NCBI RefSeq assembly: GCF_011316935.1
Contig: NZ_WLYS01000001.1
Span: 868,001-932,000 of the forward strand
Length of the DNA: 64,000 nucleotides
Reading direction: 5' to 3'
Origin: Sphingobacterium chungjuense
GTDB taxonomy: Bacteria > Bacteroidota > Bacteroidia > Sphingobacteriales > Sphingobacteriaceae
Under the pieces are notes generated by a model. It was given only the letters and a program-made list of their open reading frames with translations, ran no database searches and was not told the DNA's origin. The position numbers and the translations under genes are program-made. Shown here in pieces: positions 7,665 to 17,214 of this stretch. The stretch's first letter is position 1. Each line of letters opens with the position of its first letter.

Positions 7665-10469
7665 TTATGCCTTCGGCAAATGATCCTTAAGGAATTGTCC
7701 GGTGTACGATTTTTCGCAATTCACCAATTGTTCGGGCGTGCCCGCAAAAACCAATTCTCCACCTAGCTGACCACCTTCCGGACCAATATCTATCACCCAA
7801 TCGGCCGATTTGATCATGTCCATATTGTGCTCAATCACCAAGATACTATTACCCAGTGCGATTAGCGCATCAAAGGATTTTAAGAGTTTCAGAATATCAT
7901 GGAAGTGCAAACCCGTCGTTGGCTCATCAAAGATGAATAAGGTTTTCTTGCTATTGTTGCCCTTGATTAGGAAAGATGCTAGCTTGATCCGCTGTGCCTC
8001 ACCACCCGAAAGCGTGCTTGATGATTGTCCCAGCTTTACATAACCCAAGCCCACATCTTGCAATGGTTGTAGTTTTGCGATTACTTTGGGTTGGTCGGCA
8101 AAAAATACCAATGCTTCGTCTACACTCAGTTCCAATACCTCAGACACATCTTTCTCTTGATAGCGTACATCCAAGACATGTTGCTTAAAGCGTTTTCCAC
8201 CACAAGCTTCACATGGCAATACAATATCGGCCATGAATTGCATTTCAATCTTCACCTCGCCATCACCTTGGCACACGTCACAACGACCGCCTTCCACATT
8301 GAAGGAGAAAGCCGCTGGTTTTAGACCGCCGGCCTTTGCTGCTGGAAGACCGGCATACAAAGCGCGCACTTCGTCCCACGCTTTTACATACGTCACTGGA
8401 TTAGAACGCGACGATCGGCCAATTGGATTTTGATCCACCATTTCCACTTGTTCAATGCGTTCGGTATCGCCCTTCATGGCGTCAAATAAGCCAGTTTGGT
8501 CACCTGTATAGTTGCCTAAAGTTTTTTGCAAAGCAGGGTAGAGAATGCGTTTTACCAAAGACGTTTTACCGGAGCCCGATACGCCCGTAACCACGGTAAA
8601 TACATGTAATGGAAACTCCACGTTGATGCCTTGCAAATTATTCTCCCGCGCACCCAAGATGCGAATCGAATCATTCCATTTGCGGCGTGTTGCCGGAACT
8701 GGAATGGTCATGCTGCCGCTCAGGTATTGTCCGGTCAGACTTTTTTTGTCTGTGATAATCTGTTTATAATCGCCGGCAAACACCAATTCGCCACCGTTTA
8801 TTCCGGCCTCCGGACCAATATCGATGAGGTAATCCGCCGCTTCCATCATTTCCTGCTCGTGCTCTACCACGATCACGGTATTTCCGACATCGCGCAGCGA
8901 TTTCAAAACACCAATGAGGCGTTGCGTATCGCGCGGATGTAATCCGATACTTGGCTCATCCAATACGTAAATAGATCCCACCAATGAACTGCCTAAGGAA
9001 GTGGCTAAGTTAATGCGTTGGGATTCTCCACCAGACAAGCTATTGCTCAGTCGGTTCAGGGTGAGATAGCGTAGACCTACGTCGCACAAAAATTTGATGC
9101 GGTTGCTGATTTCTTCCAATAAGCGTTTTGCAATCTTTTGCTCCTGCTCGGAGAGGGAGAGTTGTTCGAAGAAAACCAGTGCTTCATCGATCGGTAGCAG
9201 CACAATATCAATGATAGATCTGTCTGCGATCTTCACGTATGTCGCGTCTTTGCGCAGGCGCGAACCATGACATTCTGGGCAATCTGTCTTTCCGCGGTAG
9301 CGCGAAAGCATCACCCGATATTGGATTTTGTACGTCTGCTCTTCCAGCTCTTTGAAGAAATCGTTCAATCCACGGAAATATTTATTTCCCGTCCAAAGTA
9401 ATTCTTGTTGTGCTTTGGTCAATTCGTTGTACGAGCGGTGGATTGGGAAATCGAATTTTAATGCCGTTTTCACCAAGGCGTCGAGCCATATGCTCATCTT
9501 TTCACCGCGCCACGGCGCGATAGCGCCATCGTATACCGATTTACTTTTGTCTGGAACGACTAAATCGGGATCAATGCCAATCACTTTGCCATAGCCTTCA
9601 CAACGCTTACACGCGCCATATGGATTGTTGAAACTAAAGAAGTTGGGTGATGGCTCTTCGAAAGTAATTCCGTCTAACTCAAATTTGTCTGAATAGGTGT
9701 GGCGCGTGCCATCAATATCCACCGTACAATTGCCTTTTCCTTCAAAGAAGGCCGTTTGTATCGAATCCGCCATCCGGTTTACGGTATCTTCTTCGCCATC
9801 CCAACGAATGCGGTCGATCACGATTTCCACATCTTCCGAGCCAAAGGCAGCATTGCGAATGCTGCTATCTTCCAACAGCGCCTCGATTTTGTGCATAGAC
9901 TCTTTGTAAAAGACACGGACAAAACCTTTTTGCAATAAAACGGATAATTCCTCCTTTAGCTTGCGGCCGTTGAGCGGAATAAGTGGACAAAATATCGTAA
10001 AGGTGCTGTCCGTAGGACGGTTCGTCAAATCAGAAACAATGGAGGTCACCGAATCTTTGGTCACCTCGCGACCAGATACGGGCGAAAATGTGCGTCCGAT
10101 ACGTGCAAATAATAATTTCAGGTAATCGTATATTTCGGTAGAAGTACCCACCGTGGATCTCGGATTGCTGGTGATGACTTTTTGCTCAATAGCGATCGCT
10201 GGCGCAATGCCTTTGATGTAGTCCACCTCCGGCTTGTTCATCCGACCCATAAATTGGCGCGCATAAGACGAAAGGCTTTCGACGTAACGTCGTTGGCCAT
10301 CTGCGTACAGCGTATCAAAAGCGAGCGAAGATTTACCAGAACCAGACATTCCAGTAATGACAACCAGCTTATTTTTCGGGATATCGACATCAATATTTTT
10401 TAAGTTATTGACCCGGGCTCCCTTGATTAAAATGTGTGATTTCGCGTCGTGCGCAGACTTCTTTTGCAT
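7665..10469 (-). CDS. uvrA: Excinuclease ABC subunit A
   Basis: UvrA is the damage-recognition ATPase of nucleotide excision repair. The 934-residue protein has two ABC ATPase modules (Walker [10 protein letters not shown] near residue 37 and GVSGSGKTS in the second half; signatures LSGGESQR and LSGGEAQR). The C-terminal zinc module is intact (CDVC then CEAC). In the first zinc module only the second Cys pair (CKRC) is present: where most UvrA proteins have CPxCG, this one reads FELDGITF. I prefer the ATG at 10469. An upstream in-frame TTG at 10478 would overlap the promoter box. The gene follows xseA-xseB on the same strand with a 22-base gap, and a TAnnTTTG box sits immediately before the ATG. 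Confidence 0.96.
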   Translation of the reverse strand: MQKKSAHDAKSHILIKGARVNNLKNIDVDIPKNKLVVITGMSGSGKSSLAFDTLYADGQRRYVESLSSYARQFMGRMNKPEVDYIKGIAPAIAIEQKVITSNPRSTVGTSTEIYDYLKLLFARIGRTFSPVSGREVTKDSVTSIVSDLTNRPTDSTFTIFCPLIPLNGRKLKEELSVLLQKGFVRVFYKESMHKIEALLEDSSIRNAAFGSEDVEIVIDRIRWDGEEDTVNRMADSIQTAFFEGKGNCTVDIDGTRHTYSDKFELDGITFEEPSPNFFSFNNPYGACKRCEGYGKVIGIDPDLVVPDKSKSVYDGAIAPWRGEKMSIWLDALVKTALKFDFPIHRSYNELTKAQQELLWTGNKYFRGLNDFFKELEEQTYKIQYRVMLSRYRGKTDCPECHGSRLRKDATYVKIADRSIIDIVLLPIDEALVFFEQLSLSEQEQKIAKRLLEEISNRIKFLCDVGLRYLTLNRLSNSLSGGESQRINLATSLGSSLVGSIYVLDEPSIGLHPRDTQRLIGVLKSLRDVGNTVIVVEHEQEMMEAADYLIDIGPEAGINGGELVFAGDYKQIITDKKSLTGQYLSGSMTIPVPATRRKWNDSIRILGARENNLQGINVEFPLHVFTVVTGVSGSGKTSLVKRILYPALQKTLGNYTGDQTGLFDAMKGDTERIEQVEMVDQNPIGRSSRSNPVTYVKAWDEVRALYAGLPAAKAGGLKPAAFSFNVEGGRCDVCQGDGEVKIEMQFMADIVLPCEACGGKRFKQHVLDVRYQEKDVSEVLELSVDEALVFFADQPKVIAKLQPLQDVGLGYVKLGQSSSTLSGGEAQRIKLASFLIKGNNSKKTLFIFDEPTTGLHFHDILKLLKSFDALIALGNSILVIEHNMDMIKSADWVIDIGPEGGQLGGELVFAGTPEQLVNCEKSYTGQFLKDHLPKA

Positions 10470-10475
10470 AGATCG

Positions 10476-10483
10476 CAAAATTA
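10476..10483 (-). promoter_or_regulatory. -7 promoter element (TAATTTTG) directly before uvrA
   Basis: TAATTTTG on the minus strand ends seven bases before the uvrA ATG, predicting a near-leaderless uvrA mRNA in addition to any read-through from xseAB. Confidence 0.5.
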
Positions 10484-10491
10484 CACAAAAA

Positions 10492-10731
10492 CTACCTAAT
10501 ATCCGCTAGTCCGTCCTCTTGGTTTTCGGCGGGATCGTCGGCCAATTTGGCAAGCAATTGCTGCACTTCCTCCTCGCTACGAGTGAGTTTCGCTTTGCAC
10601 ACTGCGATCAAATCGGAAGCGCGTTGGATCTTTTCGGAAAGACTATCGATATCAATTTCGCCAGATTCCATATCGACGACAATCTGTTGCAATTCTGCAA
10701 ATGCATCTTCATACGTATAGTTATTCTCCAT
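10492..10731 (-). CDS. xseB: Exodeoxyribonuclease VII small subunit
   Basis: The 79-residue protein has the XseB helical pattern ([25 protein letters not shown] near the N-terminus, then a second helix with [16 protein letters not shown]). Several small subunits decorate one XseA large subunit in ExoVII, which degrades single-stranded DNA to oligonucleotides. The gene overlaps the 3' end of xseA by 11 bases, indicating translational coupling. It ends 22 bases before uvrA. Confidence 0.93.
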   Translation of the reverse strand: MENNYTYEDAFAELQQIVVDMESGEIDIDSLSEKIQRASDLIAVCKAKLTRSEEEVQQLLAKLADDPAENQEDGLADIR

Positions 10732-11986
10732 GAGTCAAGTCGTTTATGGTACTCGTAAAATGTCCGTCCAATACATGAGTTTCGATCACATCGCCGGGTT
10801 GCAGCTTTTTTGTACTTTGTACCGCTTTTCCATTGATACGCGTGATGCTAAATCCGCGTTGCAGTAGGCGTTTGGGATCCGATAATTGAACAAGTTGTGT
10901 GATATGTTGCAACGCCGTATGCTGCTCGCGAATTTTCTGAGCGCTCGCACGGGCTAATCGTTGGTGGAAATCTTCTAGAAACAGACGATGTCTTTGCAAA
11001 GGCTGTTTGCTCTGCCAATTCAAGGCGTTCGAGATTTGTTTTAGCGCATCTTTTTCCTGTTCATATCGCCGTCGTGCTCCATCTATTGTCCGTGTGATTA
11101 ATTGATCGAGCGGAATGGCAAAATCGTGAAAGCGTTGCAGCAGAAAATCGGCCAGTTCACTTGGTGTGATGGCATTTTTATAGGAAACTAATTCAGAGAC
11201 CGTTTCGTTGGTAGAGTGCCCAATGCCAGTAAGCACGGGTAAAGGGAAAATACAGATCGCTTTGGCCAAGTGATAATTGTTGTAGCTCGAAAGGCCGACC
11301 TCACCACCGCCACCGCGGATAATCGCCACCGCGTCGTAGAGTTCTGCTCTTTCCGCAATATTGGCCAATTGTGCAATGATCGAAGGAATGGATTTATCAC
11401 CTTGAAGCAGCGCAGGGAATAAGGTCATTTCCAATCGGTATCCCCACGGATTTTGGTTAATGATTTTGTTGAAATCCGATAAGCCTTTGCTCGTTTCTAC
11501 CGAGATAATGGCCAATCGTTTGGGTAGACGAGCTAGTTTAAGCTGCTTATTGAGTAAAAACACGCCTTCTTCCTGCAATCGGCGCACGCTTTCTTTTTTC
11601 TCTTTCTCCAGTTCGCCCAACACGAAAGCCGGATCAATGTCTACAATGCGTAAACTGAAACCGTACAGCGGATCGTACGAAATCCCTGCTTGGAACAAAA
11701 TCGTGATTCCATCGCGCAGCGGTTCTTGCAACAATTCCAAAAACTGCTTGTTAATCCGTGCAAAATCAGATTTCCATAAGATGGAGCGCATCTCGGCGAC
11801 CACTTTTCCGTCTTTCTTCTCCACCAATTCTGGATAAGCGTGTCCAGAATGCGAATAATGGTTCAGCTTATTCATCTCCGCCTTGATCCAATACAAACTT
11901 TGGTAGCGATCGCTAATGGTTTTCTGAATACTTCGAGAAACCTCGAGTAAGGAAAATACAGTTTTATGATCGATCGATTCAGGCAT
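10721..11986 (-). CDS. xseA: Exodeoxyribonuclease VII large subunit
   Basis: XseA is the catalytic subunit of ExoVII. The 421-residue product has an N-terminal OB-fold (VFSLLEVSRSIQKTI, then YWIKAEMNKLNHYSHSGHAY), a central nuclease domain with VETSKGLSDF, RGGGGEVGLSSYNN and GIGHSTNET, and a C-terminal coiled-coil with basic residues. The length is in the family range. I chose the ATG at 11986 (MPESIDHK) instead of the one at 12022. A TAnnTTTG box ends six bases before 11986, and the extra 12 residues would lie across that box. It forms an operon with xseB and probably uvrA. Confidence 0.95.
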   Translation of the reverse strand: MPESIDHKTVFSLLEVSRSIQKTISDRYQSLYWIKAEMNKLNHYSHSGHAYPELVEKKDGKVVAEMRSILWKSDFARINKQFLELLQEPLRDGITILFQAGISYDPLYGFSLRIVDIDPAFVLGELEKEKKESVRRLQEEGVFLLNKQLKLARLPKRLAIISVETSKGLSDFNKIINQNPWGYRLEMTLFPALLQGDKSIPSIIAQLANIAERAELYDAVAIIRGGGGEVGLSSYNNYHLAKAICIFPLPVLTGIGHSTNETVSELVSYKNAITPSELADFLLQRFHDFAIPLDQLITRTIDGARRRYEQEKDALKQISNALNWQSKQPLQRHRLFLEDFHQRLARASAQKIREQHTALQHITQLVQLSDPKRLLQRGFSITRINGKAVQSTKKLQPGDVIETHVLDGHFTSTINDLTHGE

Positions 11987-11991
11987 TGAGT

Positions 11992-11999
11992 CAAACATA
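11992..11999 (-). promoter_or_regulatory. -7 promoter element (TATGTTTG) directly before xseA
   Basis: TATGTTTG on the minus strand fits TAnnTTTG. Its last base is six bases upstream of the chosen xseA ATG, predicting a leaderless transcript and deciding the start. Confidence 0.55.
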
Positions 12000-12081
12000 G
12001 ATAAAAATGCCTTGAAATGCAATGCCGCAAAAGCAGGGCATTATGCTTATCTTGTTAACACGATCAGCAAATAGTATCACC

Positions 12082-13833
12082 ATGAAAAACCATTGCAAAA
12101 CTGCCATCATGTTTAGGTTATCGTCGATCATCTTGGTGATGATATTCACCGTTTTCTGTGATGCGGGTGTTTTCGCTGCCGAACCTCCTGTTACTAATCG
12201 CACCGAGCTATTAGCGGACAGCAAAAACTTTTTGCCAGTTGGAGATCTTTCCAAGCAATCTTTGGTGATCATCACGCCTTCCACCAAAAAATACGAAGCG
12301 TTTATTCGGCAGGCCGAACGGTATGCCCCGATTGGAGCATTTTCATTTGCTTCACTAGGATCTGTGGTAACGCAATCGCAAGTCATTTTGGTTGTTGCGG
12401 AGCGAAGTGAACTGCGAAGTGATATCCTTTCCAGACTGCGCACGTACGCGGCAAAAGGACAAACTATTGTGTTTTGCGAAATAGGAGGTAATAGCTACAG
12501 CCTGCCCGCCGGTTTGACGGCTGATATGATTCATCTGCGTAATCCTGTTAAAACGAAAGCTGCTCAGCGTGATATGGCGATGTCTGTTTTTGGCGGTTTG
12601 CCGATTACTTCTGGGAAGAACAAACGCGCCCAAACACGATTGCAATATGATGATGGTCAAGTACAATCTTGGGGACTAGATGTCATGAAGATGACCAGAA
12701 AGATTGATGCGATTGCTGATGAAGCGATGAAAGAACAAGCTACGCCTGGCATGGTGGTGATGATTGTCAAAAATGGCGCAGTGCTACTAGAAAAAGCGTA
12801 TGGCTTTCATACCTATGATAAATCGCAGCGCACCACATCAAATGATATTTTTGATCTAGCTTCCGTTTCCAAAATCGCAGCCACTACACCTTTGATGATG
12901 CACTTGTACGAAACCAAAAAAGTGCAGTTGGATAGCACTTTGGGATTTTATTTGCCGGCAGCGAGCCGTAGCAACAAGGCAAAAACGAGCTTACGAACGG
13001 TGCTATTGCATGAAGGTGGTTTTGAACCTTATATTCCTTTCTATCGTGATCTTAAGCCAGAAGATGTGCAGCGCGAAGCTTCGGCCACACATGGTGTGCA
13101 AATGGCCGATCATGCTTTTCTCCGCAATGGATATTATGAGCAGATCATGTGGCCCAAAATGTTGGCTTCGCCTATTAAAGATGCGGGTAAGTATGTCTAT
13201 TCAGATATCAGCATGTATGCCATGAAAGAGGTAGCCGAAAAGGTAACGAATGAGAGAATAGAACCGTACTTACAAAAATGGCTCTACGGTCGAATTGGTA
13301 TGCAAACGACGGGTTATAATCCGCGAAAGCGCTTTCCGAAAGATCGATTGGTTCCTACAGAAAATGATACCACATTTCGAAAAGAATTGTTGCAAGGATA
13401 TGTACATGATCAAGGCGCGGCGATGGCGAATGGTGTGGCGGGCCATGCGGGTTTGTTTGCTTCGGCCAATGATCTCGCCATTTATGGACAAATGCTGTTG
13501 AATCGTGGAACTTATGGCGGTGTGCGCTATTTCCAATCTGCGACGGTCGATTTATTCACTTCTCGGCAATCCTTGACCAGTCGGCGCGGATTAGGATTTG
13601 ATCGCTATGATATGGATACCAGTAAGGCGTATCCTTCGCAATTAGCAAATGAATCCGTTTATGGACATACGGGCTTTACGGGCACTTGCCTGTGGATCGA
13701 TCCAAAGAATCAATTGGTCTATATATTTCTTTCCAATCGCGTATATCCAGATGTATCCAATAAATTGTATGATCTCAACATTCGTAGTCGCATACAAGAT
13801 GCGGTTTACGAGACGATTAACGAGACTAGATAG
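12082..13833 (+). CDS. Secreted serine hydrolase (beta-lactamase/esterase family) with a GH3 C-terminal-like domain
   Basis: The 583-residue product begins with a signal peptide (hydrophobic stretch at about residues 12-32). Residues about 38-185 resemble the alpha/beta C-terminal domain of family 3 glycosidases (TELLADSKNFLPV, LVIITPSTKKY, VFGGLPITSGK). From about residue 205 there is a class C beta-lactamase-like domain with SVSK at 261-264 (catalytic Ser and Lys), YSD at 372-374 and HTG near residue 530. In Bacteroidota this pair is normally fused behind a full GH3 (NagZ-like) catalytic domain of ~990 residues in total. That catalytic domain is missing here. The likely role is in periplasmic cell-wall or ester hydrolysis. 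The start could also be the ATG at 12109. Confidence 0.85.
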   Translation: MKNHCKTAIMFRLSSIILVMIFTVFCDAGVFAAEPPVTNRTELLADSKNFLPVGDLSKQSLVIITPSTKKYEAFIRQAERYAPIGAFSFASLGSVVTQSQVILVVAERSELRSDILSRLRTYAAKGQTIVFCEIGGNSYSLPAGLTADMIHLRNPVKTKAAQRDMAMSVFGGLPITSGKNKRAQTRLQYDDGQVQSWGLDVMKMTRKIDAIADEAMKEQATPGMVVMIVKNGAVLLEKAYGFHTYDKSQRTTSNDIFDLASVSKIAATTPLMMHLYETKKVQLDSTLGFYLPAASRSNKAKTSLRTVLLHEGGFEPYIPFYRDLKPEDVQREASATHGVQMADHAFLRNGYYEQIMWPKMLASPIKDAGKYVYSDISMYAMKEVAEKVTNERIEPYLQKWLYGRIGMQTTGYNPRKRFPKDRLVPTENDTTFRKELLQGYVHDQGAAMANGVAGHAGLFASANDLAIYGQMLLNRGTYGGVRYFQSATVDLFTSRQSLTSRRGLGFDRYDMDTSKAYPSQLANESVYGHTGFTGTCLWIDPKNQLVYIFLSNRVYPDVSNKLYDLNIRSRIQDAVYETINETR

Positions 13834-14218
13834 TGTCGTCTTCGTTGTAAAATTCGATTAAGCTCTGCATATATACATCATTCCAGCCGTCCACGATTTC
13901 CTCGTATGCTTCCTCTGGAATATTGGCATGTTGCAATTCAAAGGAAGTACCTTTCTTATGTGGATGCAATTTGATGGTTACGATTGATTGCTCATCTTGC
14001 TGGCCGAAATACCATTCTTGGACCATCTTCTGCGAAGGAATCAGTTCCAGAAAACGACCAGTGATCGCACCGTCCCACATCGAAAATTCGCCATTCGGTT
14101 GAGCATCAATCGTTACGATATCACCCGTCCATAGTCGAATCGTGGTTTCTGTCGTAAGCGCTAGATAGACTTCTTCGGGCGTAGCTGCCAAGGTGTAATA
14201 TTTCTTGAAATGCTTCAT
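13826..14218 (-). CDS. SRPBCC / AHSA1-like domain protein
   Basis: The 130-residue protein has the START-like fold typical of AHSA1-type proteins (MKHFKKYYTLAATPEEVYLALTT at the start, TIRLWTGDIVTID, GRFLELIPSQKMVQEWYFG, then a C-terminal WNDVYMQSLIEFYN helix). Proteins of this type bind hydrophobic ligands or modulate Hsp90-like ATPases; the role here is unknown. The ATG at 14218 is preceded by a TAnnTTTG box five bases upstream, so the extra six residues from 14236 are rejected. Its 3' end overlaps the end of the convergent serine hydrolase gene by eight bases. Confidence 0.85.
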   Translation of the reverse strand: MKHFKKYYTLAATPEEVYLALTTETTIRLWTGDIVTIDAQPNGEFSMWDGAITGRFLELIPSQKMVQEWYFGQQDEQSIVTIKLHPHKKGTSFELQHANIPEEAYEEIVDGWNDVYMQSLIEFYNEDDTI

Positions 14219-14222
14219 GCAC

Positions 14223-14230
14223 CAAAGATA
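14223..14230 (-). promoter_or_regulatory. -7 promoter element (TATCTTTG) directly before the SRPBCC gene
   Basis: TATCTTTG on the minus strand ends five bases before the ATG at 14218. The divergent rsmF-like promoter lies 31 bases away, so the two genes share a compact divergent promoter region. Confidence 0.55.
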
Positions 14231-14261
14231 GGGCAATATTTATGATTTGTGTTTTTTATCC

Positions 14262-14269
14262 TAACTTTG
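14262..14269 (+). promoter_or_regulatory. -7 promoter element (TAACTTTG) directly before the RsmF-like gene
   Basis: TAACTTTG fits TAnnTTTG. The ATG follows five bases after its last G, which predicts a leaderless mRNA. Confidence 0.55.
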
Positions 14270-14273
14270 ATGT

Positions 14274-15638
14274 ATGAGTAACTTCCTGCCCAACGAGCTG
14301 ATCAATCGCTTAAATGAAGAGCCTGAGTTCAATATGCAAGCTTTTCTTAAGGTGCATGAGAATGAACAGAAAATCTCCTCCATTCGGGTAAACTCCGCGA
14401 AATTACCTGATCCCACATCCGTTTTATCTATTTCGGAACGCGTGCCATGGTGCGATCGCGGATACTTTCTGGATAAGAGACCAATATATACGCTTGATCC
14501 ATTGTATCATGCCGCAGCTTACTACTCGCAGGAAGCAAGTTCGATGTTTTTGGCTTTTGCCTTACAATCGCTAGGCTTAGATACGAAACCACTCCTAGCG
14601 CTAGATTTATGTGCAGCGCCGGGTGGCAAATCCACTTTATTACAATCCTACCTTTCGGAAGATTCTCTATTGGTTTCTAACGAAATCATCAAAGCACGCG
14701 CGAACATTCTAGAAGAAAATAGCATGAAGTGGGGCGGAGTAAATGTCGTAGTCACCAATAATGATCCAGTTTCTTTTGGGCGGTTGCCCGGTTTCTTTGA
14801 TTTGTTAGTGGTGGATGCACCTTGCTCTGGCTCAGGCATGTTTCGCAAAGATCACGACGCGATCGATGAATGGTCGGAAGCCAATGTAAAGCTCTGTGCC
14901 GATCGCCAACGCAGGATTTTGGCCGATACGATTGGATCGCTAAAAACAGATGGTTATCTGTTTTATTCGACTTGCTCTTATTCTCGGGAGGAGAATGAAG
15001 AAATAATTCATTGGATGATCGCAGAATTTGATTTGACCTCGATATCGCTTGATCCACCTGCGGAATGGGGGATTACTACAACAAAAGCAGATGATGTGTC
15101 TGGATATCGATTCTACCCACACGAAGTAAAGGGCGAAGGATTCTTCTTTGCCGTGCTGCAAAAGAAGGGCGAGCAGTCGACTTTCAGTAGAAAGAAGATG
15201 AAATCCGAGAAAAATAATGCGCCCAAAGAGGAACTGTGCAAGTGGGTGAATGATGAAGGATTGTATGGTTTTCTACATAACGACCAATTACATGCTTTCC
15301 CTAAAAAGTATGAGCTTGAACTGGAGTTCATGCAGAAGATTCTGTACTTAAAAAATGCGGGCACACGATTGGGTAAATGGACGGGTCGGGAATTAATACC
15401 TGCACATGATTTAGCATTGAGCACACGTGTTCGTGCAGATATTTCAGGAGTCGAACTAGATCGAGAAACGGCTTTACAATTTCTGCGAAAGGAAAATCTT
15501 GACGCGACTGTAAATGATTCTGGAAAAACGGGCTGGTTATTGGTGCGTTATCATGGTGTGAATCTCGGCTGGATTAAGGCATTGCCCAACCGAATCAACA
15601 ATTATTATCCCAAAGAATTACGGATCTCTAACCTATAA
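14274..15638 (+). CDS. RsmF/NOL1-NOP2-Sun family rRNA cytosine-C5 methyltransferase
   Basis: The 454-residue protein is an m5C RNA methyltransferase. Motif I LCAAPGGKSTLL (about 112-123) binds SAM. Two catalytic cysteines lie in VDAPCSGSGMF (Cys184) and YSTCSYSREENE (Cys234), the pair that distinguishes NOL1/NOP2/Sun enzymes. The C-terminal third (about residue 300 onward) fits the PUA-like and RsmF C-terminal domains, so RsmF (16S C1407) is the nearest named family. The exact target base is an inference. The 3' end overlaps the convergent coaBC gene by six bases. Confidence 0.9.
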   Translation: MSNFLPNELINRLNEEPEFNMQAFLKVHENEQKISSIRVNSAKLPDPTSVLSISERVPWCDRGYFLDKRPIYTLDPLYHAAAYYSQEASSMFLAFALQSLGLDTKPLLALDLCAAPGGKSTLLQSYLSEDSLLVSNEIIKARANILEENSMKWGGVNVVVTNNDPVSFGRLPGFFDLLVVDAPCSGSGMFRKDHDAIDEWSEANVKLCADRQRRILADTIGSLKTDGYLFYSTCSYSREENEEIIHWMIAEFDLTSISLDPPAEWGITTTKADDVSGYRFYPHEVKGEGFFFAVLQKKGEQSTFSRKKMKSEKNNAPKEELCKWVNDEGLYGFLHNDQLHAFPKKYELELEFMQKILYLKNAGTRLGKWTGRELIPAHDLALSTRVRADISGVELDRETALQFLRKENLDATVNDSGKTGWLLVRYHGVNLGWIKALPNRINNYYPKELRISNL

Positions 15639-16853
15639 GGAATGGCGATGCGCTAAGACATGCTCGCAAATATCGGAAGCTACGGCATCTTTACTTTTCA
15701 ACTCGTAGCGATGTTCTTGTCCATCTCTTTCGATGATGGTAATGTGGTTGGTATCGGTCGAAAATCCTGCTCCAGCGTCATTGGTTGAGTTTAAGACTAT
15801 GAAATCTAGATTTTTGCGCGCTAATTTACTTTTTGCATTAGCTAGTTCGTCATTGGTTTCCAGCGCAAAACCTACCAAAGTTTGTTGATCTGTTTTTTGC
15901 TGACCTAAGGTTGCTAAGATGTCGGTAGTGCGTTTTAGCGGAAGCGAGAAAGAATCCTCTATCTTCTTGATCTTTTGATCAACGTATTCGTTGGGTGTAT
16001 AGTCGGCTACGGCCGCGCTCATCACCACAATGTCAGACGATTGGAAGTGATCCTGACAGGCGGCCAACATTTCTGCTGCTGATTGCACTTTAATAAGATC
16101 TACACCTTCTGGTACAATCTCATGTGATGGACCAGAAACTAGCGTAACCATCGCGCCAAGATCGCGCAATCGCTTGGCGACGGCATAACCCATCTTGCCA
16201 CTAGAGTGATTACCGATAAATCGCACGGGATCGATGGCTTCATAAGTTGGCCCTGCCGTCACTAAAGCCTTTAGGCCACTAAAAGGCTTGTCGCCTTCGT
16301 TTTGTTCGGAAGATTGCTGTTGCAGGAAAGCAATGATTTCTTCTGGCTCTGCTAATCTCCCTTCTCCTGATAAACCGCTCGCTAACTCTCCATTTCCCGG
16401 AGGGATAATTTGATTACCGTAAGATTGCAGTAAAGAAATATTTCGTTTAGTTGCCGGATGTTTCCACATATCGAGATCCATTGCGGGAGCAAAATAAACC
16501 GGACACTTGGCGGAAAGATACACGGCCGCGAGCAAATTGTCGCAAAGTCCGTTTGCCATTTTGGCCAATGTGTTCGCAGAAGCTGGCGCAATCACGATCA
16601 AATCCGCATCTAGACCAATTTGAACATGATTACTCCATTCTCCGGTTTTCGGATCGAAATAATCAACAAGAACGGGTTGTTTGGATAATGTTGCCAGTGT
16701 GAGTGGAGTGATAAACTCGGTGGCATCAGGTGTCATAATCACACGGACGGAAGCGCCTTCGTGGATCAATAATCGGACAAGTAGGGCAGATTTGTATGCG
16801 GCAATACTGCCGCATACGCCCAAAACAATATTTTTGCCCTGCAAAGAAGACAT
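15633..16853 (-). CDS. coaBC: Bifunctional phosphopantothenoylcysteine decarboxylase / phosphopantothenate--cysteine ligase
   Basis: CoaBC carries out two consecutive steps of coenzyme A synthesis. The N-terminal flavoprotein (CoaC) half has GVCGSIAAYKSALLVRLL, SNHVQIG with the active-site histidine, and PAMDLDMWKHPA. The C-terminal CoaB half, from about residue 195, has VTAGPTYEAIDPVRFIGNHSSGKMGYAVA and the KKIEDSFSLPLKRTTDIL segment. The 406-residue length is normal. It is the last gene of the bamD-rpoZ-coaBC unit, four bases after rpoZ, an order conserved in Bacteroidota. The PorD-like (DUF4835) and recN genes that often follow are not present here. Confidence 0.96.
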   Translation of the reverse strand: MSSLQGKNIVLGVCGSIAAYKSALLVRLLIHEGASVRVIMTPDATEFITPLTLATLSKQPVLVDYFDPKTGEWSNHVQIGLDADLIVIAPASANTLAKMANGLCDNLLAAVYLSAKCPVYFAPAMDLDMWKHPATKRNISLLQSYGNQIIPPGNGELASGLSGEGRLAEPEEIIAFLQQQSSEQNEGDKPFSGLKALVTAGPTYEAIDPVRFIGNHSSGKMGYAVAKRLRDLGAMVTLVSGPSHEIVPEGVDLIKVQSAAEMLAACQDHFQSSDIVVMSAAVADYTPNEYVDQKIKKIEDSFSLPLKRTTDILATLGQQKTDQQTLVGFALETNDELANAKSKLARKNLDFIVLNSTNDAGAGFSTDTNHITIIERDGQEHRYELKSKDAVASDICEHVLAHRHSL

Positions 16854-16857
16854 GAAA

Positions 16858-17184
16858 TTATTCTTGCTCTTTAGCAGGATTTCTGAAGTACACTTTGTCG
16901 TGCAAAAAGTCGTCGATCGCTACCAAGCTTGGTTTCGGCAAACGCTCGTAATGCTTAGAGATCTCGATTTGCTCTCTATTTTCAAATACTTCTTCTAAGT
17001 TGTCGCTGCTCGTTGCAAACTCTGCTAGCTTGCCGCTCAACTCTTCTTTAATATCTACTGCAATCTGATTAGCACGTTTGCTAATTACTACGATAGACTC
17101 ATAGATGTTATCAGTACCAGTGTCTAGATCGCGTAAATCGCGTGTTACCGTACTATTAGGGACAGTTGATGAATTATGACTCAT
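16858..17184 (-). CDS. rpoZ: DNA-directed RNA polymerase omega subunit (Rpb6-like)
   Basis: The 108-residue protein has the omega/Rpb6 core (NIYESIVVISKRANQIAVDIKEELSGKL at about residues 26-53) followed by the Bacteroidota-specific acidic linker and the KPSLVAIDDFLHDKVYFRN tail. Omega promotes beta-prime folding and RNA polymerase assembly. Its place between bamD and coaBC is the standard Bacteroidota arrangement and supports the call. The gene lies 30 bases after bamD and four bases before coaBC. Confidence 0.9.
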   Translation of the reverse strand: MSHNSSTVPNSTVTRDLRDLDTGTDNIYESIVVISKRANQIAVDIKEELSGKLAEFATSSDNLEEVFENREQIEISKHYERLPKPSLVAIDDFLHDKVYFRNPAKEQE

Positions 17185-17214
17185 AGTTTATCGTATTTTT
17201 CGTGTTGTTATTAT

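Noticed and set aside
12022..12081. A 20-residue N-terminal extension of the serine hydrolase
   Set aside because: It overlaps the xseA promoter region and adds a non-signal-like sequence before a good signal peptide.
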